From positions 1-13,814 of the forward strand of contig JAHHSK010000053.1 of the NCBI GenBank assembly GCA_020025255.1: 13,814 nt of DNA. Reading direction: 5' to 3'. The DNA comes from Ruthenibacterium sp. (lineage in GTDB: Bacteria > Bacillota > Clostridia > Oscillospirales > Ruminococcaceae). Below are positions 7,616 through 13,814 of the stretch, in pieces. Every line of letters begins with the position of its first letter. The stretch's first letter is position 1. The position numbers and the translations under genes are program-made. The notes below the pieces were generated by a model. The model did not search any database, was not told where the DNA came from, and was given only the letters and a program-made list of their open reading frames with translations.

Positions 7616-7648
7616 CCTTCGGGCGCAATTCGTTATTGCGCCCGAAGG
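7616..7648 (-). repeat. Perfect 14-bp stem-loop between binding-protein and sulfatase genes
   Basis: CCTTCGGGCGCAAT (7616-7629) and ATTGCGCCCGAAGG (7635-7648) are exact reverse complements around a 5-base loop. The stem begins seven bases after the stop of the large binding-protein gene. On the minus strand no T tract follows, so it is more likely an mRNA 3'-end stabiliser or processing barrier than a simple terminator. On the plus strand it is followed by T-rich sequence, but no plus-strand gene ends here. The likely effect is more stable message for the binding protein than for the sulfatase. Confidence 0.8.
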
Positions 7649-7655
7649 TTCCGTT

Positions 7656-9167
7656 TCATTGCTTTTTATATACCTCGTTCACCTCAGCCAAAAGCGTTTC
7701 ACCGCCTTGCGAACGCCATTTTTCACTCAGCTTCTGCGTTCCCTCCTCAATAGAGATCTTTCCCTGAAGCATATCGGAAAAATACTGAATAAAGATATCA
7801 TTCAGGGCTTTTCCGTTTGCAACCTCTGCGGGTGTCTTGGTTTTGATCAAATTGGGTTTTTGCGCCTGTGTTGCCAGTTCTACACTTTCCAGCGCACGTT
7901 CCTTGTTCGGTTCGGTATCCGGCATATATCCGGCTTCCAGCGGCCAGTAAAAGGAACCCCATGCCAGCGCATGCGCCCATCCGTTTTCTGCAAACGCATC
8001 CTTTGCGCGTTCTTCTTCGTTATAGTGAATGGTTCCGTCTTCATTTCGGGTATAATGCGTACCTTCGATCCCAAGGCGCAGCAGATCACAGCCCTCCTCA
8101 GAAATCATAAAGTCAATCAATTCCACTGCCTTGTCGGGATTTTTGCAGGCAGCGGTCACACAGGTAAGCATCCCGTTTTTCCCCTGCTTGTTGATGCCGA
8201 AGCTTCCATCGGATCCCATAGGCGGACGCCCATAAGCAATGCTCGCCTCCGGGAACAGCTGGCGCAGGCTGTTTTCGTGACGTGCCACATGACGGTACAA
8301 GGGTCGGACCACCGCTCCGGCACGCCCCTGATAAAACTTTTCCTCCGCTTTGACGCCATCATTCATCATGATCTCCGGGTCAATCACGCCGCTATCCCAC
8401 AAATCCTTAATATATTTCATGCTGGGGATGAAGCTGGGATCCTCGAAGAAAGGAATCACATTTCCGTTTTCATCCAAGGCATAATCCGCATACTCCAGCC
8501 CATTTGCAAAAAACACCCATTCAAAGTTGGTACTGCCCATACTGGATGAAGGCTTTTCCACTGTGTAGCCGTAGGTATCATTCTTGCCGTTCCCGTCCGG
8601 ATCCTGCTGCGTAAACGCCGTAAGCACGGTTTTCATTTCCTCCAGCGTTTCGGGATATTTGAGATTCAGCTTATCCAGCCAATCCTGCCGAAGGATAATC
8701 AGCGTGTTGGCTGCATTGTACTGCGTGATGAACGGGATGCCGTAATATTTTCCGTCAAAAGCCGTCCACTGATATTCCTCTTCGCACCACTGTTTGATCG
8801 CCGTATTTTTTTCAAAATAATCATTGAGCGGGATCACCATACCGTCATCGATCCACTGCTGTGTCGCCGACGTTCCCCAGGCTCCTGTCACAATATCCGG
8901 GAAATCCCCCGATGCCATTTGCACATTGACCTTTTCCACATTGCCTTCGGGGACAACGATCACCTCCAGCTCAATGCCGATCTTGTCTTCGATTGCCTGT
9001 ACGATCCGGTCATCCGGGCCGATCGGCTTTGCTGCGGCGTCTCCTGTTGTCAGCCATTTAATGGTAGGACGTTCCGGGTCAGAGCCTCCGCTCCCGGCAC
9101 AGGCACAGCAGGAAAGCATCATGCCTGCTGCCAGCATCCATGCTGCAATGCGTTTCATTGCTTTCAT
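7656..9167 (-). CDS. Large extracellular solute-binding lipoprotein (LipO/YtcQ-type)
   Basis: This 503-residue lipoprotein fits the long binding proteins that pair with LplB/YtcP permeases. The N-terminus is a lipoprotein signal (MKAMKRIAAWMLAAGMMLS) ending in a Cys-rich box; Cys23 in CCAC followed by AGSGG is the most likely lipidated residue, with Cys20 or Cys21 as alternatives. The mature part shows IGIELEVIVVP, the ASGDFPDIVTG stretch, the FDGKYYGIPF segment and NPDKAVELIDFMIS, all usual for this family, and a late TPAEVANGKALNDIF region. Length is normal. The ATG at 9167 has AAGGTGG eight bases upstream. It follows the two permease genes after 134 bases, so this module has the order permease-permease-binding protein. 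Its substrate cannot be named; by context it may be a complex or sulfated saccharide. Confidence 0.93.
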   Translation of the reverse strand: MKAMKRIAAWMLAAGMMLSCCACAGSGGSDPERPTIKWLTTGDAAAKPIGPDDRIVQAIEDKIGIELEVIVVPEGNVEKVNVQMASGDFPDIVTGAWGTSATQQWIDDGMVIPLNDYFEKNTAIKQWCEEEYQWTAFDGKYYGIPFITQYNAANTLIILRQDWLDKLNLKYPETLEEMKTVLTAFTQQDPDGNGKNDTYGYTVEKPSSSMGSTNFEWVFFANGLEYADYALDENGNVIPFFEDPSFIPSMKYIKDLWDSGVIDPEIMMNDGVKAEEKFYQGRAGAVVRPLYRHVARHENSLRQLFPEASIAYGRPPMGSDGSFGINKQGKNGMLTCVTAACKNPDKAVELIDFMISEEGCDLLRLGIEGTHYTRNEDGTIHYNEEERAKDAFAENGWAHALAWGSFYWPLEAGYMPDTEPNKERALESVELATQAQKPNLIKTKTPAEVANGKALNDIFIQYFSDMLQGKISIEEGTQKLSEKWRSQGGETLLAEVNEVYKKQ

Positions 9168-9271
9168 TATTCATTCCACCTTTCTAAATGTTCCAACCGC
9201 TCAACGGTCGAATATTATCGGCGTTTCCTTCCTTGCTGCGACAGGAAAACACCGAAAGAATCTATTCCGGT

Positions 9272-9301
9272 CTGCATTCGGCAGTCCATTGCCCGATGCA
9301 G
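9272..9301 (-). repeat. Imperfect 12-bp stem-loop right after the YtcP-like stop
   Basis: On the minus strand CTGCATCGGGCA and TGCCGAATGCAG pair with two central mismatches around a 6-base loop. The first arm begins at the base after the permease stop codon. No T tract follows. It may separate the message of the permeases from that of the binding protein, either by stopping 3' decay or by processing. Confidence 0.5.
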
Positions 9302-10204
9302 TCATCCCTTTACTGCACCCACCATCATACCCTTGGAAAAATGTTTTTGGAAGAACGGATACATACATATGATCGGAATAATCGAAAGCATCACTGCTGC
9401 CATCTTCATCGGCTGTCCCAAAAGGAACAGGCTTTGCCCGCCGCTGGAATAGGCCGCCTCGGTTTCAAACAGCATCGAACGCAAAAACAGCTGCAATGGC
9501 CAGCGTTTTCGATTGGTAATGTACATGATCGCATTATAAAAATCGTTCCAATGATCCACCGCATACATCAGCGCAATCGTCGTGATCGCCGCTTTGGCAT
9601 TGGGGATCACCACGCGGAACAGCACGCCCACCTCGTTGCAGCCGTCCAGCATCGCCGCCTCTTCCAGTGCGGCCGGGATATCCATGAAGAAGTTTCGAAG
9701 AATGATGAGCGACGATGTATTGATTGCCGTGGGGATGATCATTGCCCACAGGGAATTCATCAGCCCGGTGGCTTTGACGATCATATAGCTGGGGATGATG
9801 CCTCCGCTGAACATCATGGTGAATACGGCCAGGAAATTCAGGATCCGATGTCCGCGCAGCATCGGTTTTGAAAGTACATACGCTGTCATGATCGTGATGA
9901 CCATATTGATGAGCGTACCCACCAATGTGATAAACAGGGTATTGCCATACGAGCTCCATAATTCCATATTGGAAAACACATAGGAATATCCTTCGAACGA
10001 AAATTCGCTTGGCCACAGATGAATGCTGGTGCTTAAATAGGATTTCAGCGAGCTGACGGAAACGATCAGCGTATCCCAGAACGGATATAAAGTAGAAAAC
10101 GCTAGCAGAAGCAGTAAAAATACGTTCACCGCATCGAACAGTCTGCTGGCAAATCCTTCCCGAATACGGTTTCTGCGCGGCATCCTGCATTTGTTGCTGT
10201 TCAT
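9302..10204 (-). CDS. Carbohydrate ABC transporter permease, YtcP/LplC-like
   Basis: This 300-residue membrane protein is the second permease of the LplB/YtcP-type importer. It has six hydrophobic segments, the first being FDAVNVFLLLLLAFSTLYPF. The EAA loop is Glu182-Ala-Ala-Met-Leu-Asp-Gly188, followed by VVIPNAK. Conserved family stretches seen include TMMFSGGIIPSYMIVKATG, HWNDFYNAI and the ending KGMMVGAVKG. The ATG at 10204 lies two bases after the upstream stop. An in-frame TTG at 10210 would overlap that stop in TTGA; the G-rich site AGAGGGGG is between ideal distances for both, so the start is uncertain by two residues. It works with the permease encoded just upstream and the lipoprotein encoded at 9167-7656. 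Confidence 0.94.
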   Translation of the reverse strand: MNSNKCRMPRRNRIREGFASRLFDAVNVFLLLLLAFSTLYPFWDTLIVSVSSLKSYLSTSIHLWPSEFSFEGYSYVFSNMELWSSYGNTLFITLVGTLINMVITIMTAYVLSKPMLRGHRILNFLAVFTMMFSGGIIPSYMIVKATGLMNSLWAMIIPTAINTSSLIILRNFFMDIPAALEEAAMLDGCNEVGVLFRVVIPNAKAAITTIALMYAVDHWNDFYNAIMYITNRKRWPLQLFLRSMLFETEAAYSSGGQSLFLLGQPMKMAAVMLSIIPIICMYPFFQKHFSKGMMVGAVKG

Positions 10205-10206
10205 AT

Positions 10207-11184
10207 TCAATATACCCCCTCTTCACCGGCATAGCGGGCAAGCTTATTGGCGCCAAGGATCAGCAGGAAATTGATCACCGATTTGAACAGGCCGACCGCG
10301 GTGGAAAGTTCAAACATTCCATCCTGAAGGCCGATTCGGTAAACATAGGTATCAATAATATCTGCCGTAGCATATACGCCGGGATTGTACAAAACAAAAA
10401 TCTGTTCGAAGCCCGCCTGCATCAGATTGCCGATGCGCATAATCAGCATGACCACGATCGTGGGCATAATGCCCGGCAGCGTGATGTGGATCAACTGGCT
10501 CCAGCGGCTGGCACCATCCACGCGGGCAGCCTCATAATACTGGGGATCCACCGCCGTAAGTGCCGCCAGATAAATGATCGTATTCCACCCAAATGTTTTC
10601 CAGATCATGGATACGATCATGGTTCCTTCAAAATAACGTTCATCGTTCAAAAAGCCAATGGGCGTGCCGCCAAACAGTTGGATCACTCCATTAACGATCC
10701 CGCCGTTTGTAGATAACAGATTGGCCATGATGCCGCCAAGCACCACCCAGGAAATGAACTGCGGCAGGTAAAGGGTCGTTTGAACCGCCTGCCGAAGCTT
10801 GTTCGATCGCAGTTCATTGAGCATCAGGGCAACGATGATCGGAAAAGGAAAGCCGAAAATAAGCCTCTTGACGCTGATTCGAAGCGTGTTCCATACCACC
10901 TGATAAAACTTATCCATAGCGAACAGCTCTTTAAAGTGTTCAAAGCCCACCCACGGACTGCCAAGGATCCCTTTGATCGGATTGAAATCCTTGAACGCAA
11001 TCATCAAGCCGCCCATAGGGCCATAGCAGAAAATCAAATAGTACACAATGGCCGGAACCAGCATCAGATACATATATCGATGCTTCCAAATATGTCTGCC
11101 CAGCTGTGTAAAATAGCCTTCCTGCTCTTTCTTGCCAAGCTTTTTGTTTGTATAATCTTCTTTTTTGGCAAGCTGTGTCCGCAT
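10207..11184 (-). CDS. Carbohydrate ABC transporter permease, YteP/LplB-like
   Basis: This 325-residue membrane protein is the first permease of the importer and the first gene of the minus-strand run. It has a charged N-terminus (MRTQLAKKEDY), then RYMYLMLVPAIVYYLIFCYGPM, the family's first membrane segment, and FKDFNPIKGILGSPWVG. The EAA loop is Glu218-Ala-Ala-Arg-Val-Asp-Gly224, followed by ITLPG. Six membrane segments fit. A longer frame begins with TTG at 11220, but the ATG at 11184 is chosen because AAAGGAG sits nine bases upstream. A promoter at 11261-11290 gives an untranslated leader of about 70 bases. The ATPase is not encoded here. Confidence 0.94.
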   Translation of the reverse strand: MRTQLAKKEDYTNKKLGKKEQEGYFTQLGRHIWKHRYMYLMLVPAIVYYLIFCYGPMGGLMIAFKDFNPIKGILGSPWVGFEHFKELFAMDKFYQVVWNTLRISVKRLIFGFPFPIIVALMLNELRSNKLRQAVQTTLYLPQFISWVVLGGIMANLLSTNGGIVNGVIQLFGGTPIGFLNDERYFEGTMIVSMIWKTFGWNTIIYLAALTAVDPQYYEAARVDGASRWSQLIHITLPGIMPTIVVMLIMRIGNLMQAGFEQIFVLYNPGVYATADIIDTYVYRIGLQDGMFELSTAVGLFKSVINFLLILGANKLARYAGEEGVY

Positions 11185-11193
11185 GTTGTCACG

Positions 11194-11200
11194 CTCCTTT
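11194..11200 (-). promoter_or_regulatory. Ribosome binding site AAAGGAG deciding the YteP-like start
   Basis: AAAGGAG lies nine bases before the ATG at 11184 on the minus strand. The alternative TTG start at 11220 is upstream of this site and would leave it inside the coding region. Confidence 0.8.
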
Positions 11201-11260
11201 ATATGCCTGCATTCGCACAAATCATTTTCTGTCTGTTGATGCAGCCTTCTGGATGCTCCC

Positions 11261-11290
11261 AGTATATCAGTCCTCTTTCCGTTTTGACAA
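11261..11290 (-). promoter_or_regulatory. Sigma-A-type promoter for the minus-strand operon
   Basis: Read on the minus strand, TTGTCA (11290-11285) is followed after 18 bases by TATACT (11266-11261). Both match the consensus in five of six positions. Transcription would start near 11254 and reach the YteP-like ATG after a leader of about 70 bases. Confidence 0.65.
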
Positions 11291-11390
11291 CGGAAGAATC
11301 ATTCTGTTTTTATTGATTGCTTTTTTGCACCCGCTTCTCCGTTTCCGGCAGTCCGTTTTTCGGCGCAAAAATAAAATCTGCACAGAAATT

Positions 11391-11414
11391 TGTTTTTTGC
11401 CGTTCAAAAAAACA
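11391..11414. repeat. A/T-rich inverted repeat just upstream of the regulator promoter
   Basis: TGTTTTTTG and CAAAAAAACA are reverse complements apart from one extra A, separated by CCGTT. The repeat ends five bases before the -35 element of the plus-strand promoter, a common place for an activator or repressor site. A terminator role is unlikely because no transcript is expected to end here. Confidence 0.45.
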
Positions 11415-11419
11415 GCATC

Positions 11420-11448
11420 TTGCCAACACTCTCCTTTGCGCGTATAAT
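11420..11448 (+). promoter_or_regulatory. Sigma-A-type promoter for the AraC regulator gene
   Basis: TTGCCA (11420-11425) and a perfect TATAAT (11443-11448) are 17 bases apart, the ideal spacing. Transcription would start near 11455, leaving a leader of about 65 bases before the ATG at 11521. Confidence 0.8.
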
Positions 11449-11506
11449 AGAAGGCAATTGAACTCTCCTTCGGTTTTTAATCGCTTTTATTCCGTTTTGT
11501 TCTGGC

Positions 11507-11513
11507 AAAGGGG
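11507..11513 (+). promoter_or_regulatory. Ribosome binding site AAAGGGG deciding the regulator start
   Basis: AAAGGGG lies seven bases before the ATG at 11521. The frame is open back to 11317, but that start precedes the promoter and would add 68 residues with no family resemblance. Confidence 0.8.
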
Positions 11514-11520
11514 ATCTATT

Positions 11521-13734
11521 ATGAAATTACACCTCAACTGCAAACAGGTGTTTCGCAGCCGCCATTTCCGCTCTTTATTATCCGTACTGCTTTCCTTATG
11601 GCTTCTTGCACTGGGCCTTGTCGCAGGGGCTGAATTTTACTCTGTAAAAAACAGTTTGTCCAATGCCATACAGACACAAATGAGCAATGTGATCCTTTCC
11701 CTTTCCGGTGTGCTCAGCCGCACACAGGCTAATGCGGTAACGGTTGCCAAACTGGATTCCATCAACACCGTCATTTCTTCTCCCGCCCCCAGTATCGATC
11801 AATACCGCATCATGTCCACCGATCTGTGCTCCACCACAGCGCTCTATGATTACCGATCGGTCGATCTTTTCATGGAGAATGCGCAAGAGATCTATGTGAC
11901 CAACCGCGGCCTTTATTCTTATTGCGAGTATCCCGATCCGGAACTGCTGACTTTGCTGGCCGAGAATAAGCCCTATGAGCTTTGGCTGGTCGGCAGAAAA
12001 TACAAACAGTATTATCTGGCAAGAAATGACGGTACTGTATTAACCTATATCCGTCGTCTGCCGCTCTATCATTCCGATCCCGCAGGCTATGCCGTCTTCC
12101 ATATTCCTATGGAATATCTTCACCGGCTGATTCAAGAGCAGCCCGATCCCTTCGGCGGAACCCTATTGATCGGGCTAAATGGACAGACTCTTTATTCCGG
12201 CAGCCCTCACTTTGCCTGCGGTTCTGCGTTTCCTTCGCAGGATAATCTGGCTCAATATGCCAAGGATACGCAAAGCCGTGTGCTTTCTTCCAACCTGAAT
12301 GCCCCTTTGGAATGCCGCTATGTCCTGCCCAACGCCATTGTTCTCGATCAGTTTTTTGAAGCTCTGCTCCATGTACTGCCCGCCTTTGGCCTGTTCTTGC
12401 TGCTTTTGCTCAGCTGCGCCTTTGGATACAGTTTTTTGATGCTGGGTCCTTTGGAGCGGATCCTGCACCGTACGACTTCTACTCCCTGTGCATCGGATGG
12501 GTGTGAATATCAGCAGCTCAGCAGCACCATGTCCAGCTTAAGCAGCTGCATCGATCTGCTGACAAGTGAGCTTCAGCGAAATCTTCCGGCGATTCAGGAA
12601 CGATACATCATAGAGCTTGCAACAAACTATACTGATATTTCTTCCCAGTCTGCACGTTATGAAGAAGTTGGGATTTCCCTTCCCTATAATCAATTCGTTG
12701 TGATCCTTGTGGATTGCTCCAACATGGAAGGCTTTTCCGGTCTTCCCAATAAAGAACAGCTAAAACTGCTGATTCGCGACAGGATGACCCGCCGTCTTTC
12801 CTGTTCCGGTATTGTGTATTCCGCAAACATTGCACAGGAACGGCTTCTCTTTTTGGTCAATTCCCAGCAGGAAAATCTTCTCCTGTCTGTCAAGCAGGCA
12901 TGCACGGATGCCTTATGCGAACTGCAGAGCCTTCTGCCGCAAAGTCCACTTGTTTCGGTAGGCAGCTATACCGCCGGCGCACAGATCATTCCCTACTACG
13001 CCTATCTTCAGGCGCGGCGCAACATGATCTTTTTCCACGGCAGTGATGATGGCGAGCCGCTGATGTCCGATGCATCTGCACCGATTCTGCCTTCCATCGA
13101 TTCGCAAAGCGCCGATGCGATCATCGACCTATTATTGGATCATGATATCGCCGGACTTGAAAGTTATCTGGAAAATCTGTTCCGATTCACCGATGCCCCC
13201 AAGGAACTGGAACCCATCCGCACCCTGTCCATATCCTGTCTGTGCATCACTCTGACGCATATGATCGATCTGGAGCTGGATGTGCTTCCGGAGCTTGCTT
13301 CCTCAACCTTGAAAAAGCTTTCTCGCGCTGATTCCCGCTCTGGATGCATCAAGCTTTTGCTCGATTACTTTTTAGGCGTGATCTCCGGCGAAAAGCAGCT
13401 TCCTGCGGAAGCCGAGCGGCATGTCAGCAAAGCGATTGCCTTCATTCAGGAACATTATACTGAAAATATTACGGTTCCTCAGATTGCGGCGTCCGTGGCA
13501 CTCAGCCCGATCTATCTCAACAAGCTGTTCAAGCTTTCTACGGGGCAAACGATATCCGGATATCTCAATCTGGTTCGCGCTGCCAAGGCCAAGGAATTGC
13601 TGGCATCCACCTCTCTTACGCTGAATGAAATCAGCAGCAGCCTTGGTTATAACGATGTACGCAGTCTGGTTCGCTTTTTCAAAAAATACCACGGAATGTC
13701 TCCCGGCGAATATCGGCAAAGCCTTTCCTCCTGA
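11521..13734 (+). CDS. Transmembrane AraC-family regulator with extracellular sensor (YesS/YtdP-like)
   Basis: This 737-residue protein joins a sensor and a DNA-binding domain in one chain. Membrane segment 1 is at about residues 18-37, an extracytoplasmic sensor domain of Cache-like size spans 40-280, and membrane segment 2 is at about 283-307. The cytoplasmic middle part (about 310-630) has a linker helix and then a region with VSVGSY near 478 and YLQARRNMIFF, which resembles the degenerate GGDEF-like fold of YesN/YesS regulators. The C-terminal AraC domain (about 635-735) has two helix-turn-helix units: ITVPQIAASVALSPIYLNKL and LTLNEISSSLGYNDVRSLVR, ending with FFKKYHGMSPGEYR. There is no receiver or kinase domain. 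By family knowledge and position it likely senses a saccharide or its binding-protein complex outside the cell and activates the divergent importer-sulfatase operon. The ligand is unknown. No terminator was seen in the 80 bases after the stop. Confidence 0.92.
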   Translation: MKLHLNCKQVFRSRHFRSLLSVLLSLWLLALGLVAGAEFYSVKNSLSNAIQTQMSNVILSLSGVLSRTQANAVTVAKLDSINTVISSPAPSIDQYRIMSTDLCSTTALYDYRSVDLFMENAQEIYVTNRGLYSYCEYPDPELLTLLAENKPYELWLVGRKYKQYYLARNDGTVLTYIRRLPLYHSDPAGYAVFHIPMEYLHRLIQEQPDPFGGTLLIGLNGQTLYSGSPHFACGSAFPSQDNLAQYAKDTQSRVLSSNLNAPLECRYVLPNAIVLDQFFEALLHVLPAFGLFLLLLLSCAFGYSFLMLGPLERILHRTTSTPCASDGCEYQQLSSTMSSLSSCIDLLTSELQRNLPAIQERYIIELATNYTDISSQSARYEEVGISLPYNQFVVILVDCSNMEGFSGLPNKEQLKLLIRDRMTRRLSCSGIVYSANIAQERLLFLVNSQQENLLLSVKQACTDALCELQSLLPQSPLVSVGSYTAGAQIIPYYAYLQARRNMIFFHGSDDGEPLMSDASAPILPSIDSQSADAIIDLLLDHDIAGLESYLENLFRFTDAPKELEPIRTLSISCLCITLTHMIDLELDVLPELASSTLKKLSRADSRSGCIKLLLDYFLGVISGEKQLPAEAERHVSKAIAFIQEHYTENITVPQIAASVALSPIYLNKLFKLSTGQTISGYLNLVRAAKAKELLASTSLTLNEISSSLGYNDVRSLVRFFKKYHGMSPGEYRQSLSS

Positions 13735-13814
13735 ATTTTATGAGATCGAAAAAGCTTCCCGCTTCCGCTTTGGATGCGATGTAAAATGCCAAAAGCCCCT
13801 GACAGCCCGCGCGG

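Larger units (their letters stand above)
11185..11520. promoter_or_regulatory. Divergent control region between importer operon and AraC regulator gene
   Basis: This 336-base stretch has no gene. It holds a promoter for each direction (11261-11290 minus, 11420-11448 plus), the two ribosome sites, a T/A-rich inverted repeat at 11391-11414, a small palindrome AGAAT-C-ATTCT at 11295-11305, and four copies of TCCGTTT-like sequence starting at 11278, 11338, 11352 and 11491. AraC-family proteins usually bind direct repeats close to the promoter they activate, so these copies are candidate half-sites. The minus-strand -35 element overlaps the edge of the first copy. Confidence 0.7.

Noticed and set aside
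7563..8549. A 328-codon plus-strand frame opposite the large binding-protein gene
   Set aside because: It spans the hairpin and the gap between two minus-strand genes and is antisense to conserved lipoprotein sequence.
9168..9301. Internal promoter before the large binding-protein gene (GATAAT in the gap)
   Set aside because: The hexamer 17 bases upstream has no resemblance to a -35 element.
11284..11289. TTGACA on the plus strand in the control region
   Set aside because: The nearest -10-like sequence (TATTGA at 11311) is 21 bases away. The same bases serve better as part of the minus-strand -35 element.
11317..11520. N-terminal extension of the regulator by 68 residues
   Set aside because: The start would lie upstream of the strong promoter at 11420-11448, and the ATG at 11521 has AAAGGGG at the right distance and leads directly into a membrane segment.
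13735..13814. Possible terminator after the regulator gene
   Set aside because: No stem followed by a T tract is visible in the 80 bases left; the signal may lie beyond the window.

Overview
The window reads as a carbohydrate-use locus from a Gram-positive, Firmicutes-type bacterium (Bacillota). Base composition is by eye close to half G+C, which suits a gut clostridial lineage such as Lachnospiraceae or Oscillospiraceae better than Bacillus; the lineage is an inference. The grounds are two lipoprotein-type solute-binding proteins, strong AAGGAGG-like ribosome binding sites, tight gene packing, and a membrane-bound AraC-family regulator of the YesS/YtdP kind. No RNA gene, CRISPR array, insertion sequence or phage gene was seen.

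Layout. Nine genes lie on the minus strand, read from right to left from a control region at 11185-11520. In transcription order they are: two permeases of an LplB/YtcP-type importer (11184-10207 and 10204-9302), its large binding lipoprotein (9167-7656), a sulfatase (7591-6125), a second binding lipoprotein of the smaller SBP_bac_1 type (5882-4578), its MalF-like and MalG-like permeases (4510-3602 and 3590-2700), an enolase-superfamily enzyme (2692-1499) and a second sulfatase (1502-69). One gene is divergent on the plus strand: a 737-residue transmembrane AraC regulator (11521-13734). The control region holds two back-to-back sigma-A-type promoters, one for each direction.

How the genes may work together (inference). 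Two importers of different subfamilies bring small sulfated sugars or sulfated sugar acids into the cell. Both sulfatases lack signal peptides, so sulfate would be removed in the cytoplasm. The enolase-superfamily enzyme could then dehydrate, epimerise or cycloisomerise the released acid. The membrane regulator would sense a ligand outside the cell and switch on the divergent operon. No glycoside hydrolase, sulfatase-maturating radical SAM enzyme or ABC ATPase lies in the window, so these must be supplied from elsewhere; a shared MsmX-type ATPase is the usual arrangement.

Most worth a second look: (1) the enolase-superfamily protein carries His where muconate-lactonizing-type enzymes carry their second catalytic Lys; (2) each binding-protein gene is followed by a strong RNA hairpin, one with a terminator-like U tract at 4529-4564 and one a perfect 14-bp stem at 7616-7648, which probably set unequal expression within one operon; (3) the pairing of two cytoplasmic sulfatases with two importers and this enzyme may be an undescribed import-first desulfation pathway.
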